A stretch of 64,000 nucleotides of DNA from Puccinellia tenuiflora (lineage: Eukaryota; Streptophyta; Magnoliopsida; Poales; Poaceae). The stretch spans positions 124,001 through 188,000 of the forward strand of contig QRDG01000606.1 in the NCBI GenBank assembly GCA_012064385.1, read 5' to 3'. Below are positions 1 to 10,408 of this stretch, one piece after another; position 1 is the first letter of the stretch; each line of letters starts with the position of its first letter. The notes below the pieces were generated by a model that saw only the letters and a list, made by a program, of their open reading frames with translations, was not told the origin of the DNA and searched no databases. Both the position numbers and the translations under genes were made by a program.

Positions 1-124
1 TTCCTAGCAGAATCGGCCTTGGATCTGGTGCAACAGCAGTCAGGATCTGCCTCGGATCGGTAGCCCTCTCTTCCGCGCCTGGCCCGTCTCGCGCGGCCAC
101 GTCACCTGGTTCCCCGCCAGATTC

Positions 125-1204
125 TGTCGGAGATTGTCCCCAGGAACTAGGGGTGTCTCCAAGGTATCGTGTAAGGGGCTGAACACGGAGTCAAACAATC
201 CACAACGTGCTCCGGCGACGGTGCTCGTCAGGCTCGCTGCGGACGACACTGCAGAGATTGACACGAGGTCTTACCCAGGTTCAGGGCCCTCTTGTGGAGG
301 TAAAACCCCTACGTCCTGCTTTTGTGTATTGCACTGTTCGGAGAGTTTACAGTACAGAGAGAGCTTGTCGAGCTCGGGGTGGCTAACAATGGCTACTTGC
401 TGATCTTCAGATCTAGGGTTAGGGTTTGCTGGAGCTGCACAAACCTAAGATCCAACCAGGAATCGAACCCTTTGCTAGGGCGTGCTCCTCCTCCTTTTAT
501 AGGCGCCCTAGGCCTCTTCTGCCCAAACATTTGGGCGGGAAGGGCTACCACATGGCGACGAAGGAGGGGGCGCGGTGCACCGTAAAGGTGAGGTCTACCA
601 TAAAGGTAAAGCTCGTGGACGCGGTCCACGGCAGGGGAACGGCGTCACCAAAGCTGAAAAAGGGGCACCGACCAGCTGGACAGTGGGCTGGCGCTTGCCG
701 AGGTGGGAGGTGACCCACGGTGACGTCGTCCTTGGAGCGTAGCTGTAGTCTGTTCCCTTGTCACCAAAGAGGCAATACTCGTTGTCCGCTTTGCTCGGCT
801 CCGCTTTGTTGACTGCTTTATACATAGAAACGGCCACTGCGGCGTCGTCGTCATCGCGCGTAGGCACGCGCGTCACTCTGCACATGGCGCAGAGTCCATG
901 TGCGCTCTGCCGCGAGGGCAGAGATGGCTTCACGAGGAAGGCGCTTCGCGAGGCGAAAAGCCTCGCCAAGCCCTTCAGCTTGGTCCTTAGCAGAATTGCG
1001 GGCGGCGTTGGAGATGCCTTGTCGAGGGGCGATCCCTCGCCAAGGGAGAGAACCCTTGGTGAGGAGAAAAACCCTTCGCGAGGGGAGAAATCCTCGCGAA
1101 GCTCGCCAGGCTTGGAGGGCCTGGTCCTTAGCGAAAATCATCCAAAGAATCTTGTGGGCCCTGGCAGGCCGGCCCGTGGTACCCTGGTTTCCACTGTGCC
1201 GACA
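125..1204 (-). repeat. 3' LTR of the non-autonomous gypsy element
   Basis: This 1080-bp copy has the same length as 8449-9528. It starts TGTCGGAG and ends GTGCCGACA on the + strand. A minus-strand TATA box (CTATAAAAGG, about 492-502) is conserved in both copies. The part at about 930-1130 is full of short inverted pairs built on cgcgagg / cctcgcg and cttggcgagg / cctcgccaag. Confidence 0.93.
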
Positions 1205-1218
1205 GTAGCCCCCGGGCC
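1205..1218 (-). other. Polypurine tract of the non-autonomous gypsy
   Basis: On the minus strand GGCCCGGGGGCTAC directly abuts the TGTCGG end of the 3' LTR, the expected place for priming of second-strand synthesis. Confidence 0.7.
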
Positions 1219-1375
1219 TGCGATGGGCACGCCGAGGCCCATGATGAAGGCGAAGCGTCGAGGGGCCAAAGATGCCTGACAGGGCCGCGACACGTGTCAC
1301 GCAGCGGTTGCGCCCGCGGCCACGACCTCCTCGGCTCCAACGGGCGACGTGGTGGGGCCCGCCACGACTCGAGTG

Positions 1376-1392
1376 CTGGTTAATAAAGCCTG
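1376..1392 (+). promoter_or_regulatory. Possible TATA-like box of the antisense gene
   Basis: The sequence gttaataaagcc lies about 110 bp upstream of the ATG at 1494, in a short non-LTR stretch (1219-1493) that would serve as 5' leader and promoter of the + strand gene. This rests on position and AT content only. Confidence 0.3.
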
Positions 1393-1493
1393 GGCGCGCG
1401 GACGGCGCCCATTACTTCTCACATAACTTCTCCCCACGCCTCCAATCTCTCCAGAGCGCTCCAACTCCAGAGTATTCTTCTTCTCCGGCGACC

Positions 1494-4400
1494 ATGGCTC
1501 CCAAGAGAGCAGCTGCCGACTTGAAGGGCAAGGCCACAGCGCAGGCGAGCACGTCCGCGGCGATGGCGCGCGCCGCTGCTCTCGAGGGAGCGCTGCCGCG
1601 GACGCGCGTCACCGCGGCGACGATAGCGACGGTGCGCCACCTGGCGGCGGCGAAGACCAACGAGCACGGCGCCACCGAAATGAGGTCGGCTGGCAGCAGG
1701 CTCACCGAGACGTTCTACCCCATCTTCCTCCACACTCTCTACGCCGGCCTGGTGCCACCATTCTCCGACTTCCTCCTGGCGATCTTGGAGGTGTACCAGA
1801 TCCAACTTCTCCATCTTCATCCCAACTCCATCCTCATCCTCGCCATCTTCGCCCACTTCTGTGAGGCCTACGTCGGCATCCGCCCCTCGGTGGCGCTCTT
1901 CCGCAGCTTCTATTCTCTTCGGAACTCCGCCAAGGGCGAGCGGCTTGGGTGCGTCTCCTTCCGCATCGCCGACGCCCGGAGCGACAGCTACATCCCCATC
2001 GCCTGGTGCGGTGAGGACGCCGTCACCAAGGTGACGAAGAAGGTGGACAAGTTCCGCGAGAAATGGCTCTTCGTCGACGCCAAGGCCACACACCCTCTCC
2101 TGGAGGTGCCCGAGGGGCCGCCGAGGAAGTGGGCGCGTTGGGCGAGCGCGGACTTCAGGGGCTCGAGGCTCGACGCAGTTTACCAGTACATCCGTCACAT
2201 CCGCGAGGCAGGGGTCACCGGCCAGATGGTGGCGAAGGACTTCACCAGGCGCCGCATCGCCCCCCTCCAACAGCACGCTGAGCCGGTGTGGCGATACGAC
2301 GGCAAGGATGACGCAATGCGGCTAAGCAGGGACGGCTTCGAGCCTGATGTGCTCCGCCAAATCATGAGCGTTCTCTTCACGTCGCCGGAGATCCCGTCCG
2401 CCAAGAAGGAGGCGGCCAAGCCGCTCATTGTCTTCGCAGAGGAGAGCATCGAGGAGCAGCGCTCGCATATGCCCACGTTCGACGAGTGGGGAATCGTGCC
2501 CGCGGGGCACCGCGGGCCCCGCCCTAACCCGTGGGCAGCGGAGCCGGAGTACATGGATGAGGCTCCGGAGGCTGAGGAGGCTGAGTCCGCCGAGGAGGAG
2601 ACCTCGAGAAGCGAGGACCCCCTTGGCGAGGACGAGGCTTCGAGGGGCGCGGACCCCGTCGGCGAGGGCGCCGGCTCCTCGAGGAGCGCCCACGCCGAGG
2701 TGAACCTCCAGGTGCTCTCCTCCGGCGACGAGGAAGACGCCTTCCGCGTCGTTCGCTCCCAGCGAGCCGAGGAGGAGGAGGAGACGAGCGGCGGCGGGAG
2801 AGGGCGCCGCGAACCCCGCTCCAAGGCCATCCACGACAGGAGGGCCGCAACCGCGAGAGGCATCCCTCGCGCGGAGACAGGAGCAGCCCGAGAGGAGGCC
2901 GGAGCAAGCCTCACCCAGCCACCCAAGGCGAAGAAAAGGGTGTGGGTGATGGCCGGCGAGTAAGCCCTTGACTTATCCTTCTTCTTCAACATTTTGCTTT
3001 GAGAATTTCCCCCTTTGAAGGATTTTCGACTTGTCTTCCTTGCAGGCTGCCTGCGGAGCCAAAAAGGCGGCGGCTCCTCGAGCCTGGAGAGACCGGCAAT
3101 GTCGCTGTGGAGACGCCTGCGCCTGGCGAGCCGTAGCAAACAGTTGTTCCTTCTGCGGTCGAGCACCGCGCGGAGGCGGTGGTGGCCGAGGGAGCCATGC
3201 TGTCGCCGATTCGGGCGGCGACTCCTCCCGCGGCGGAGCACCACGCGGAGGAGGAGACCGTAGAGGCGGCGCCATCGCCAACCAGGGGAGCGACTCCTCC
3301 AGTCCAGCAGGAGACGGAGGAGGAAACCGTGGACGAGGACATCGTCGTGGAGACGCCTCCAGAGGAGGAGGCCTCCTCGAGAAGGGCTGACACGCCCGAG
3401 GTAGCGGCGGACACGGCCATTGCAGAGGGGGCCGGAGGCGCCGCTGTGGAGCAGGGGGCGGTGGCGACGCTGGAGCCCACTGGCGCTGAAGCTGAGCGCG
3501 AGATGGCGCCCAGCCCCCAGAGGGCAACCGAGGCGAGCGCCGACGAAGGCGCCCCCACAAGCCCCCGGGTCGCCCCAGAGGCGGTCGCGGGTCCGAGGCA
3601 GGACCCGGGCGCCTCGACGAGGACCGAGGGGACCGCACCCAGCAGCAGCGTGGGAGTCTCCTTGGCGCTGCAAGCGCCGCATCGTCAAGCAGCCCATCAT
3701 CGGATCGTCCTCAACCGGGCGCGGCGAGCGCTCGACGGGCTGGAGGAGCAGCTCGCCAAGGAAGAAGACGCCCTGGCGGAGGAAAGGGCAAGGCTCGGCG
3801 AAGCCTGGCTTCTTCTCCACGAGAGGGTGTAGATGTGCCGTCGGCAGGACGCGTCGGCAAAGGCGGCTCGCGAGGAGCGATCCGCTTCGCCAAAGAGACC
3901 CGCGACAGCGTCCAGCGGGAGGCGCAGGAGGTGATGGACGAGCTCGGCGCCGCCAGGGAGGCGCTCGAGGCGGAGACCGCCTCCAAGCACAACGAGTTGG
4001 CGGCCGCGAAGCAGAAGTTCGCCGCCGGCTCCGAGGCCGCCAAGGCCAGCCTGAAGGAGTTCCGCGAGCTGCAAGATGCCCGCGAGGGGCAGCTAGCGCT
4101 CCGCCAGGCGGAGCTCGTGCGGCGTGAAGAGGAGTTTTCCCTCCAAGAGAAGGAACTGGCCAGACACGAGGAGCAGATCCAGCTACTCGTGAAGGACCAG
4201 GCCACCCGCGAGGGGCAGCTGGAGGAGCGTGAGGGTCGGGTGGCCACCGACGAGGCCAACCTTGCGGCGGAGCATAAAAGGCTTCAAGAGGAGGCCGACC
4301 TCAAGGTTAAGCTCGTCCGCGAAAGCCTCTCCAAAGAGTATGACGAGAAGGTCGCGAAGCACGAGGACCGCCTCACGACCAAGCGCAAGGAGCTCGAGAG

Positions 4401-5043
4401 GCGCATCAAGGAGCTCGAGCAGGAGGAGAAACGGTTAACCTCTTGCCTCGAGGTCTCTCGGGAGGCCCAGGCGCACGCTGAGGGAAACGCCTTCGCCCTG
4501 GAGAGGGACCTGGACGAGCTCCGACGGCAGGTGGGGCCGGCCGCGGCCCTGGCGGAGCAAGCACGAGACCAGCGCCAGGTTGACCGGCTCATGACGCGCC
4601 AGCGCCAGAGCATCCTCCAGAGCTTGGTGAGCCGCGTGCGCGCGGTCGGGAGAGACCTGAGGATCGACGTCCCCTCCTTCTCCGCAGCGACCGATGACGA
4701 GACCTCGTACTCGCACTTCTTTGAGCAGTTCCTCGGAAAACTTGAAGGGGTTGCGAAGAGCTTCGACAAGCGCTTTGTGGAGGAGAGTCGTGACCTTCTC
4801 GTCGTCGCCGTCACCACCGTCTTCAGCAACCTCGTGAGGCTCCAGCCCTCGCTTGATCTTGAGGACGTAATGGCGCCACCGCGCGCCATCAGCGACAAGG
4901 CGCGGGAGACCGCCAAGCAGGCCGCCATCACGTTCGCCAAGAAATTCGACCAAGTGGTGATCGAAGGCGACGACGAGGAGGCCCTGGAAGAGGCGGAAAC
5001 CGCCGTGGACCAGGCAGGCACCTCAGGAGGCGCGACGGCTTGA
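1494..5043 (+). pseudogene. Antisense spliced gene in the gypsy element: Transposase_28-type (putative gypsy type transposon) N-domain plus coiled-coil C-terminus
   Basis: The ATG at 1494 sits in a good plant context (ACCATGG). Exon 1 (1494-2959) encodes about 488 residues. Residues of roughly 70-290 resemble the plant 'putative gypsy type transposon' family (Transposase_28), with marks such as HPNSILILAIF and HFCEAYVGI; an acidic Glu/Ser-rich tail follows. The frame would stop at 2961, but a clean intron (2960-3045; donor GA|GTAAG, acceptor TTGCAG|G) joins exon 1 in frame to exon 2. Exon 2 encodes a low-complexity Ala/Glu/Pro region and then a long charged coiled coil (about 3850-4500). The copy is broken: in-frame TAG codons at 3134-3136 and 3830-3832 and a frame change near 3870-3890. 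The last segment is open from 3835 to 5043. The gene runs opposite to gag and convergent with it. Its biochemical function is unknown; genes of this type are known antisense passengers of plant Tat-like elements. Confidence 0.75.
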
Positions 5044-5982
5044 GCTCCTTGCCTGCAGCTGGACGTGCCGAGGGCACATTTATCTTAGCCATTTTGATTG
5101 TAAACTTTGTAAAAACTTATCAAGTTATATTGGAGTGTGCTTGTGAATGTCCCTCAGGAAGCCTTTGTCCTTCCCCCTCATGTCTTTTCGCTCTACGTCT
5201 TAGGACCCTCTCTTAGCGCTACACCACCGCCGCTTCGGTATGTGCGAGTCAGTGCTCCACAAGTCCGGGGGGTGCGTGAGGCCTCAAGAAGTAAGAGCTC
5301 CGCGAAGCGCGATGCTTGGGGCTCCCCTTTGACGTGCAAGCAGCCCATGAGGCGTGGGAGAGAAAAAGAGACTCGAGGGGCAAAAACCAGCAAGAGGAAA
5401 TTCTACCAAGTTCTTGTACTTAGCTTGACGAGGCGTTTCCGCCTTGGAGAGGGTGTTGGTTCCCTGGCGAGGCGTTTTCGCTTTGTTGTTGCCTGAGGCT
5501 TGGAGAGCCTGTTTTCCTACACTCGGAGAGATAGGCATACCCACAAGCAATAGATAGCTAAAGAACCTTATGGTGCTCGTAGGTTCCTTCATGTGTGTCT
5601 CGCGAGGAGAAACAGGCACCAAGGTTTCGGTGATCCTTGGTGAGTTGACGTGCGCGGGAGCTGACCCATGAGTTCAGAGCTCCTTGGGAGTTGACATGCA
5701 TGAGAGCTGGCCCGCAAGTTCAGAGCTCGGATCCCTTGGGTTTAAGGCGCTGTCGGGATGCTCCCGTGGCATGGCACCCTGCTAGCCCCCGCTCGTGAGA
5801 TACACAGGAGGGATCATACGAGCAAGAATAAATAGTGACAACAGCTTTGCCGAAGTCGCAAAACATGCTGGCGCGATGCGCAAAGGTTCAGAATGACCTG
5901 AAATAGGTGTTCATTACACTGGCATGGCCAGGAGTTTTTCCTCTTTGGTGATGAAGTTGTGCTTCCCTGGGGGTGCGCTCCC
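5044..5982. other. Non-coding spacer between the two convergent genes of the gypsy
   Basis: No convincing ORF. A T/A-rich stretch just after 5043 (about 5085-5130, containing ttgtaaactttgtaaaa) may hold the polyadenylation site of the antisense gene. Two imperfect tandem copies of a unit of about 45 bp ending agttcagagctc lie at 5642-5730. The region where pol would be expected after gag contains nothing pol-like. Confidence 0.6.
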
Positions 5983-8397
5983 CTACTTAGGGGGCGGGTT
6001 GGCGCCGATGGTGACACAAGCCCCCGAGCCACTTGCCTCCAGAGACACTTGCTTTGTCGCGGCCTTCTCCTGAGAGAACAGCTGCTTCTTCTTCGCGGGG
6101 GGCCTCGGGAGGGGTTCCTCGTCCTCGTCAGCGGGTGACGCCACCGCGGCAGCCTTGTAGGCCGCTTGCGCAGCGTACAGGGCGTCCGACACCACGCCGC
6201 GGATGACGATGGTGCCACCCGAGCCAGGGAGCTTGACGAGGTTGTAGGCGTGGTGGGTCACCGCCATGAATTTGGCGAGGGCGGGGTAGCCGAGTATGGC
6301 GTTGTAGGGTAGGCCGATGTGCGCGACGTCGAAGTCGATCAGCTCGGTGCGGTAGTTGGCCTGGGTGCCGAAAGTGACAGGGAGCCTCACCTGTCCCAAC
6401 GGGGTGGTGAGACCCTCTGTCACTCCCGAGAAGGGCTTGGTAGGCATGAGCCGCTCGTAGGGCACCTGCAGCTTCTCGAAGGTCTCGACGGAGATGACGT
6501 TGAGGCCAGCACCTCCATCAATGAGTGTCTTAGAGACGGCGATGTTGTTGATGGTGGGGGTGCAGACCAACGGGATGGTGCCAACGGTTGAAGTGGACTT
6601 GGGGTGGTCGCCGGAGTCGAATGTAATTGGGCACTGGGACCACTTGAGGGGCCTGGAGGCCTCTACTCCAGGGAGGGCTGCCGCGACCTCGCGAGCGAGT
6701 TGCTTGAAGTGGCGGTTGGAGCGAGGGGCCTGAGCCCCGCCAAGGATACAAGCTGCCCCGCGAGGCACCTGGTAGCCCTCATCAGCCTCGGCAGGCAGGT
6801 TGTCGTTTGCGGGCTGGGCAGCGCTGGCCTGAGGGTTCTGCTGGTAATTGTCGTTGTAGTTGTTGTTCCAGCGTCGCCCCCCGCGGCCGCTGCGGCCTCC
6901 GCCGCGGCCTCCGTTTGCCTCGCGAGCCTCGCGAAGCCTCTTGATGTCGAAGCAGTCCTCGGTGGCGTGAGAGTGCCTGTTGTGGTAGATGCAGAAGGGA
7001 CGATCATCCTTCTTCTCAGGTCCTGCGGCTGGAGTGGCAGCTTGGCGAGACTGCTTGGCGTCAGGCTCTGCCGCGAGGACCGCAGTAGTCTTGCGCTTCT
7101 CAGAGGATTTCTTCTTCTTGGACCCCTCGGCAGGGTCCCTTGGCTCGTTCTTGACGAACAAGCGGCCCTCTTCAGCCTTGGCGCACTTGTCCGCCAGGTC
7201 GAAAAGCTTGACGACGGTGGTGATGTTGTCGTGGATGCCGAGCTTCTCGAGCATCCGCACGTCTGTGACCCCAGCCTGGAAGGCCGAAATGACCTGTGCG
7301 TCGGTGGCGTTGGGGATCTTGTTGCGCACTTGGCTGAAGCGCTGGATGTACTTGCGGAGGGTCTCGCCGGGCTTCTGACGCACGGCGCGGAGGTCGTTGT
7401 AGGTGAGGCCGCGCTCGTACGTGCCCTTGAAGTTGGCGACGAAGCACCGGCAGAGCTCCTCCCAGGAGTTGATGGACTCGGCGGGGAGGTTGGTGAGCCA
7501 TGAGGACGCAGAGTCCTTGAGGGCCATGGGGAACCAGTTCGCCATGACCTTGTCGTCGCCCCCGGCGGCCTGGATAGCCAGAGAGTAGAGCTGCAGGAAC
7601 TCCAGGGGGTTGTTCTTGCCGTCGTAGCGCGGAGGAAGGTCCGGCCTGAACTTGACCGGCCAAACGACGCGACGGAGGCTGCGAGTAAACGCTGCCGTCG
7701 TGCCATAGGTGACCGTGCCGTTGGCGAGGGTGGCGCGGAGGTGGCGCCCGGCGGTGGCGACGTCCTGGACGGCGCGGTTGCGGCGTTCTTGCCCGCGCTC
7801 GATGCTCACGCGTGCGTCCTCAGGGGCTCGCTGCACGATCTGGCAGTCATGCGGCGACGACGCGTGCGATGCAGCGCGGCCGTCGCGAGGAGGAGCCCCC
7901 GCTGGAGCAGGTTGCGGTGCAACCGGTGGAGCCGGAGCGGGTGCGGGATGGAGAGGAGGCGCGGGAGGTGCGCCGTGCGCCACGTCCCCCACGAGTGCAG
8001 ACGGAACCAAGGAACGAGACGGCGCGGGTGCCGCGGCGCGAGCGGCGCCGATGAGCTCTGCAACGCGGTTGAGCCAGGCCTCCTGAGCCGCCGGCGTGGG
8101 GCGGTACTGCAGCAGCTCCTGCGCCATGAGAAGCGCAGTCGCCGGGCTGGGCGCAGGGCGGCCCAGCGAGGAGGCAGCACGGTCCCGCGACGGGGGCAGG
8201 GAGGAGGCCTCCTCTTCGCCGAGGTCATCCTCAGCGTGGTCGATGTCGTCGTCGTCCGGGTGCTCGACGCGGGGCTCGGGGTCGACGCGGCGCTCCGGAG
8301 CAGAGCCCCCACGCGGGCGGCCGTGCGGGCGGCCTGCGGGAGCGGTGGCGGCGCTAGCCGTCCGGCGAGCGAGACGTTCGGCACGAGAACCGGCCAT
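5983..8397 (-). CDS. gag: Gag-protease polyprotein of the non-autonomous gypsy
   Basis: This open frame of 804 residues starts at an ATG 51 bp inside the 5' LTR. Residues 1-245 are low-complexity Ala/Arg/Pro. Residues of about 247-402 are a retrotransposon gag (capsid-like) domain, beginning KFRPDLPPRYDG and including the SWEELCRCFVANFKGTYERG region. A Lys-rich stretch precedes a Cys/His finger-like motif at about 468-483 (CIYHNRHSHATEDC). A retropepsin-like domain lies at about 600-750, with LIDGGAGLNVI in place of the usual D-T/S-G active site, as is common in Tat-lineage elements. The frame ends at a stop with no RT after it. It is the only clearly intact large ORF in the window. It would form virus-like particles in the cytoplasm, relying on another element for polymerase and integrase (inference). 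Confidence 0.85.
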   Translation of the reverse strand: MAGSRAERLARRTASAATAPAGRPHGRPRGGSAPERRVDPEPRVEHPDDDDIDHAEDDLGEEEASSLPPSRDRAASSLGRPAPSPATALLMAQELLQYRPTPAAQEAWLNRVAELIGAARAAAPAPSRSLVPSALVGDVAHGAPPAPPLHPAPAPAPPVAPQPAPAGAPPRDGRAASHASSPHDCQIVQRAPEDARVSIERGQERRNRAVQDVATAGRHLRATLANGTVTYGTTAAFTRSLRRVVWPVKFRPDLPPRYDGKNNPLEFLQLYSLAIQAAGGDDKVMANWFPMALKDSASSWLTNLPAESINSWEELCRCFVANFKGTYERGLTYNDLRAVRQKPGETLRKYIQRFSQVRNKIPNATDAQVISAFQAGVTDVRMLEKLGIHDNITTVVKLFDLADKCAKAEEGRLFVKNEPRDPAEGSKKKKSSEKRKTTAVLAAEPDAKQSRQAATPAAGPEKKDDRPFCIYHNRHSHATEDCFDIKRLREAREANGGRGGGRSGRGGRRWNNNYNDNYQQNPQASAAQPANDNLPAEADEGYQVPRGAACILGGAQAPRSNRHFKQLAREVAAALPGVEASRPLKWSQCPITFDSGDHPKSTSTVGTIPLVCTPTINNIAVSKTLIDGGAGLNVISVETFEKLQVPYERLMPTKPFSGVTEGLTTPLGQVRLPVTFGTQANYRTELIDFDVAHIGLPYNAILGYPALAKFMAVTHHAYNLVKLPGSGGTIVIRGVVSDALYAAQAAYKAAAVASPADEDEEPLPRPPAKKKQLFSQEKAATKQVSLEASGSGACVTIGANPPPK

Positions 8398-8430
8398 GGC
8401 TGTGTTGAGGATGAAGACGCGCCTCAGCCC

Positions 8431-8448
8431 CGTACCTGGCGCGCCAAA
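8431..8448 (-). other. Primer-binding site of the non-autonomous gypsy
   Basis: On the minus strand TTTGGCGCGCCAGGTACG directly follows the 5' LTR, in the position where a tRNA 3' end primes reverse transcription. I have not assigned the tRNA. Confidence 0.7.
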
Positions 8449-9528
8449 TGTCGGACATTGTCCCCAGGAACTAGGGGTGTCTCCAAGGTATCGTGTAAGG
8501 GGCTGAACACGGAGTCAAACAATCCACAACGTGCTCCGGCGACGGTGCTCGTCAGGCTCGCTGCGGACGACACTGCAGAGATTGACACGAGGTCTTACCC
8601 AGGTTCAGGGCCCTCTTGTGGAGGTAAAACCCCTATGTCCTGCTTTTGTGTATTGCACTGTTCGGAGAGTTTACAGTACAGAGAGAGCTTGTCGAGCTCG
8701 GGGTGGATAACAATGGCTACTTGCTGATCTTCAGATCTAGGGTTAGGGTTTGCTGGAGCTGCACTAACCTAAGATCCAACCAGGAATCGAACCCTTTGCT
8801 AGGGCGTTCTCCTCCTCCTTTTATAGGCGCCCTAGGCCTCTTCTGCCCAAACATTTGGGCGGGAAGGGCTACCACATGGCGACGAAGGAGGGGGCGCGGT
8901 GCACCGTAAAGGTGAGGTCTACCATAAAGGTAAAGCTCATGGACGTGGTCCACGGCAGGGGAACGGCGTCACCAAAGCTGAAAAAGGGGCACCGACCAGC
9001 TGGACAGTGGGTTGGCGCTTGCCGAGGTGGGAGGTGACCCACGGTGACGTCGTCCTTGGAGCGTAGCTGCAGTCTGTTCCCTTGTCACCAAAGATGCAAT
9101 ACTCGTTGTCCGCTTTGCTCGGCTCCGCTTTGTTGACTGCTTTATACATAGAAACGGCCACTGCGGCGTCGTCGTCATCGCGCGTAGGCACGCGCGTCAC
9201 TCTGCACATGGCGCAGAGCCCATGTGCGCTCTGCCGCGGGGGCAGAGATGGCTTCACGAGGAAGGCGCTTCGCGAGGCGAAAAGCCTCGCCAAGCCCTTC
9301 AGCTTGGTCCTTAGCAGAATTGCGGGCGGCGTTGGAGACGCCTTGTCGAGGGGCGATCCCTCGCCAAGGGAGAGAACCCTTGGCGAGGAGAAAAACCCTT
9401 CGCGAGGGGAGAAATCCTCGCGAAGCTCGCCAGGCTTGGAGGGCCTGGTCCTTAGCAAAAATCATCCAAAGAATCTTGTGGGCCCTGGCAGGCCGGCCCG
9501 TGGTACCCTGGTTTCCACTGTGCCGACA
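8449..9528 (-). repeat. 5' LTR of the non-autonomous gypsy element
   Basis: This 1080-bp copy has the same length as 125-1204, with TGTCGG...CCGACA ends, followed at once by the duplicated target gattc (9529-9533). Confidence 0.93.
8815..8829 (-). promoter_or_regulatory. TATA box in the 5' LTR of the gypsy
   Basis: On the minus strand the sequence reads GCCTATAAAAGGAGG, a strong plant TATA box. Transcription toward gag would start about 30 bp further, giving an R-U5 of roughly 340 bp. A second weaker TATA-like site (TATGTATAAAG) lies at about 9140-9150. Confidence 0.6.
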
Positions 9529-9533
9529 GATTC

Positions 9534-10408
9534 CCCGACCAGCCGACCAGCTTCTGGCCCGCTCCAATCGCGTGCCCACGCTACGCCTGCCTCCCCCGTT
9601 GCGTCAAGCCCTTCGGGATCTTCTGTGGAGTCATCACCTTTTGGTGAGCCTGGTCGGATCAGCTGTGCATGTGGACCATGATGCACCAACCGGATCTTCT
9701 GCGCCAGAGTCTGCTACAGTTCCTCCTATGCGTGAACCGCGTACACGTCTACAAAAAGGTATAGGACAACCTCGTATCTATACAGATGGCACTATTTGCT
9801 ATGGTATTTTGACATCTACAAGAGAACCTCGGAATATTTGTGCTGCTCTTGGTGATGCCACATGGAAGAAAGCAATGGAAGAAGAATATGATGCGCTTAT
9901 GAAAAACAAAACATGGCACCTTGTTCCCCCAAGTTCCACCAGAAATCTCATTGACTGTAAATGGGTATATCGCATTAAACGACGTGCAGATGGTAGTATT
10001 GACAAGTATAAATCTCGGTTGGTTGCAAAAGGGTTCAAACAACGGTATGGTATAGACTATGAAGATACTTTAGCCTTGTCGTCAAAACTGCTACCATTCG
10101 TCTTGTTTTAGCACTGTTAGTTTCTAGAGGCTGGAGTATTCGTCAGCTAGACGTCAAGAACGCATTTTTACATGGTGTTCTGGAAGAGGAAGTCTATATG
10201 AAACAACCTCCTGGGTTTGAAGATCCTAGTGCTCCACATCATGTTTGTCGGCTTGATAAAGCCCTCTATGGACTGAAACAAGCGCCACGTGTCTGGTTTG
10301 CTCGTCTTAGTGCCAAGCTATATGCTCTCGGTTTCAGCTCTTCCAAGGCTGACACATCGTTATTCATTTATCAGCAGTCGGGTATTAGCATATTTCTACT
10401 CATATATG
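9534..10408 (+). pseudogene. pol: Copia reverse transcriptase, N-terminal part (interrupted)
   Basis: This is the Ser/Pro-rich linker and first two thirds of a Ty1/copia RT domain. Hallmarks are WKKAMEEEYDAL, CKWVYRIKRRADG, RLVAKGFKQRYGIDYEDT, RQLDVKNAFLHGVLEEEVYM and LYGLKQAPRVWF. The frame changes once near 9640 and again near 10070 (just after GIDYEDT). It ends inside the codons of the YVDD active site, where the LARD-like element inserted; translation continues at 24087. The reading frame of 1-124 joins it across the gypsy insertion. Confidence 0.88.

Larger units (their letters stand above)
125..9528 (-). mobile_element. Non-autonomous Ty3/gypsy element with gag-protease and an antisense gene
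   Basis: Two 1080-bp LTRs (125-1204 and 8449-9528) begin TGTCGG and end CCGACA, and a perfect 5-bp target duplication gattc lies at 120-124 and 9529-9533. The primer-binding site beside the right LTR and the purine tract beside the left LTR set the orientation as minus. By eye the LTRs differ at about 15 positions, so the insertion is fairly young. The internal region has a gag-protease ORF (minus) and a separate spliced gene on the + strand. There is no reverse transcriptase, RNase H or integrase, so an autonomous partner must supply them. Gag and protease motifs suggest the Tat-type gypsy clade (inference). Confidence 0.93.

Noticed and set aside
2195..3820. Long minus-strand open frame of 541 codons opposite the antisense gene
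   Set aside because: It mirrors the GC-rich codons of the + strand gene, is Arg/Ser/Pro low complexity, crosses the intron and shows no domain.
6604..7503. + strand frame of 299 codons over the gypsy gag
   Set aside because: Shadow of the well-supported minus-strand gag-protease ORF; no family resemblance.
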